Assembly: GCA_030629475.1 (NCBI GenBank)
Contig: DAOVOU010000021.1
Span: 1-13,075 of the forward strand
Direction: 5' to 3'
Source of the DNA: Desulfobacterales bacterium
GTDB lineage: Bacteria; Desulfobacterota; Desulfobacteria; Desulfobacterales; C00003060
Length of the DNA stretch: 13,075 nt
Every line of letters begins with the position of its first letter. Within the stretch, counting starts at the first letter, position 1. The notes under the pieces were generated by a model. It did no database searches and had not been told where the DNA came from. It saw only the letters and a program-made list of their open reading frames with translations. The position numbers and the translations under genes were made by a program. Positions 12,712 through 13,075 of the stretch are shown one piece after another.

Positions 12712-13075
12712 CTATAGATATCAAAAGCATATCAAAACCTCAAGTATTTTTCTATGCCCTATACTCGACCGTATCATGTCACCTGGCCGCTGAAATCAAA
12801 ATCTCACATAACACCTGAATTTCAATACACAATCACCCCATCGACCATCTCATAGGCCGTCAGGGGAATTTTCATCACACATAGAGACCTAACTTCTTCA
12901 TCTGGGAATCCTGCCCGTTTGGATGGGGAATCAACTTAATTCGTTGAAATAATAACACTTTTCCTTTAAGGTGAATAGTTGAATGCGGATATCTTTGAAG
13001 CCCACGATAACCCTCTAATATTTATTGACATTTCCCCAGCAATCCTCTATCAATCAAATCCAACACATATCCCAA
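12712..13075. other. Gene-free stretch with short minus-strand coding-like pieces
   Basis: No intact gene. On the minus strand short open pieces look protein-like: LGYVLDLIDRGLLGKCQ at the very edge (13075 to 13025), GFKDIRIQLFTLKEKCYYF near 12995-12940, and AGFPDEEVRSLCVMKIPLTA near 12915-12855. They lie in different frames with stops between them. They may be further parts of the decayed gene at 12440-12711, or of a neighbour beyond the window. Confidence 0.35.

Noticed and set aside
1..13075. tRNA, rRNA or intact insertion sequence
   Set aside because: No T-arm/acceptor pattern, no rRNA segment and no transposase frame was recognised on either strand.

Overview
The window looks like a piece of an uncultured, Gram-negative bacterial chromosome with a Desulfobacterota (deltaproteobacterial) flavour. 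This is an inference. It rests on an IHF-alpha-type HU protein, clear AGGAGG ribosome binding sites, a short ThiC of the type found in anaerobes, and many short GC-rich intergenic repeats. No rRNA, tRNA or CRISPR array was seen. The right and left parts hold intact minus-strand operons. The middle, about 5.6 to 9.4 kb, is an eroding accessory zone made of gene remnants and repeats.

Layout. (1) 76-3039, minus strand: a small zinc-ribbon protein, a divergent actin-like (MreB/MamK-type) ATPase and a membrane-anchored N-acetylmuramoyl-L-alanine amidase. The amidase start overlaps the actin stop, so a cytoskeletal filament and a cell-wall hydrolase appear to be made together. (2) 3061-3176: first cluster of the CCTGGCCCAGACC and CGCCAGGGC repeats. 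(3) 3239-4729, minus strand: thiC behind a complete regulatory leader, with a promoter, a TPP riboswitch and an intrinsic terminator that ends just before the ribosome binding site. (4) 5228-5572, plus strand: a small helical protein of unknown function.

(5) 6215-7438, plus strand: a stress-gene neighbourhood in ruins. It has a receiver-domain pseudogene that lost its centre, a second repeat cluster, an intact Hsp20, and the tail of a universal stress protein fused in frame right after the Hsp20 stop. (6) 7329-8309: a Fic-family AMP-transferase lacking most of its usual N-terminal part. (7) 8310-9363: a repeat-rich zone with a 101-bp direct repeat in two copies, a perfect 33-bp tandem duplication, a nested palindrome, a GGGGCGATC hairpin, a 22-bp-period tandem repeat and two consecutive GIY-YIG nuclease remnants.

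(8) 9375-10178, minus strand: a promoter, an IHF-alpha-like protein and a Rieske-fold protein whose second histidine ligand is missing. (9) 10506-12337, minus strand: three tightly packed, translationally coupled genes of unrecognised function. They are preceded by a decayed, frameshifted gene fragment (12440-12711) on the same strand. This cassette and the actin-amidase pair are the best candidates for an undescribed system.
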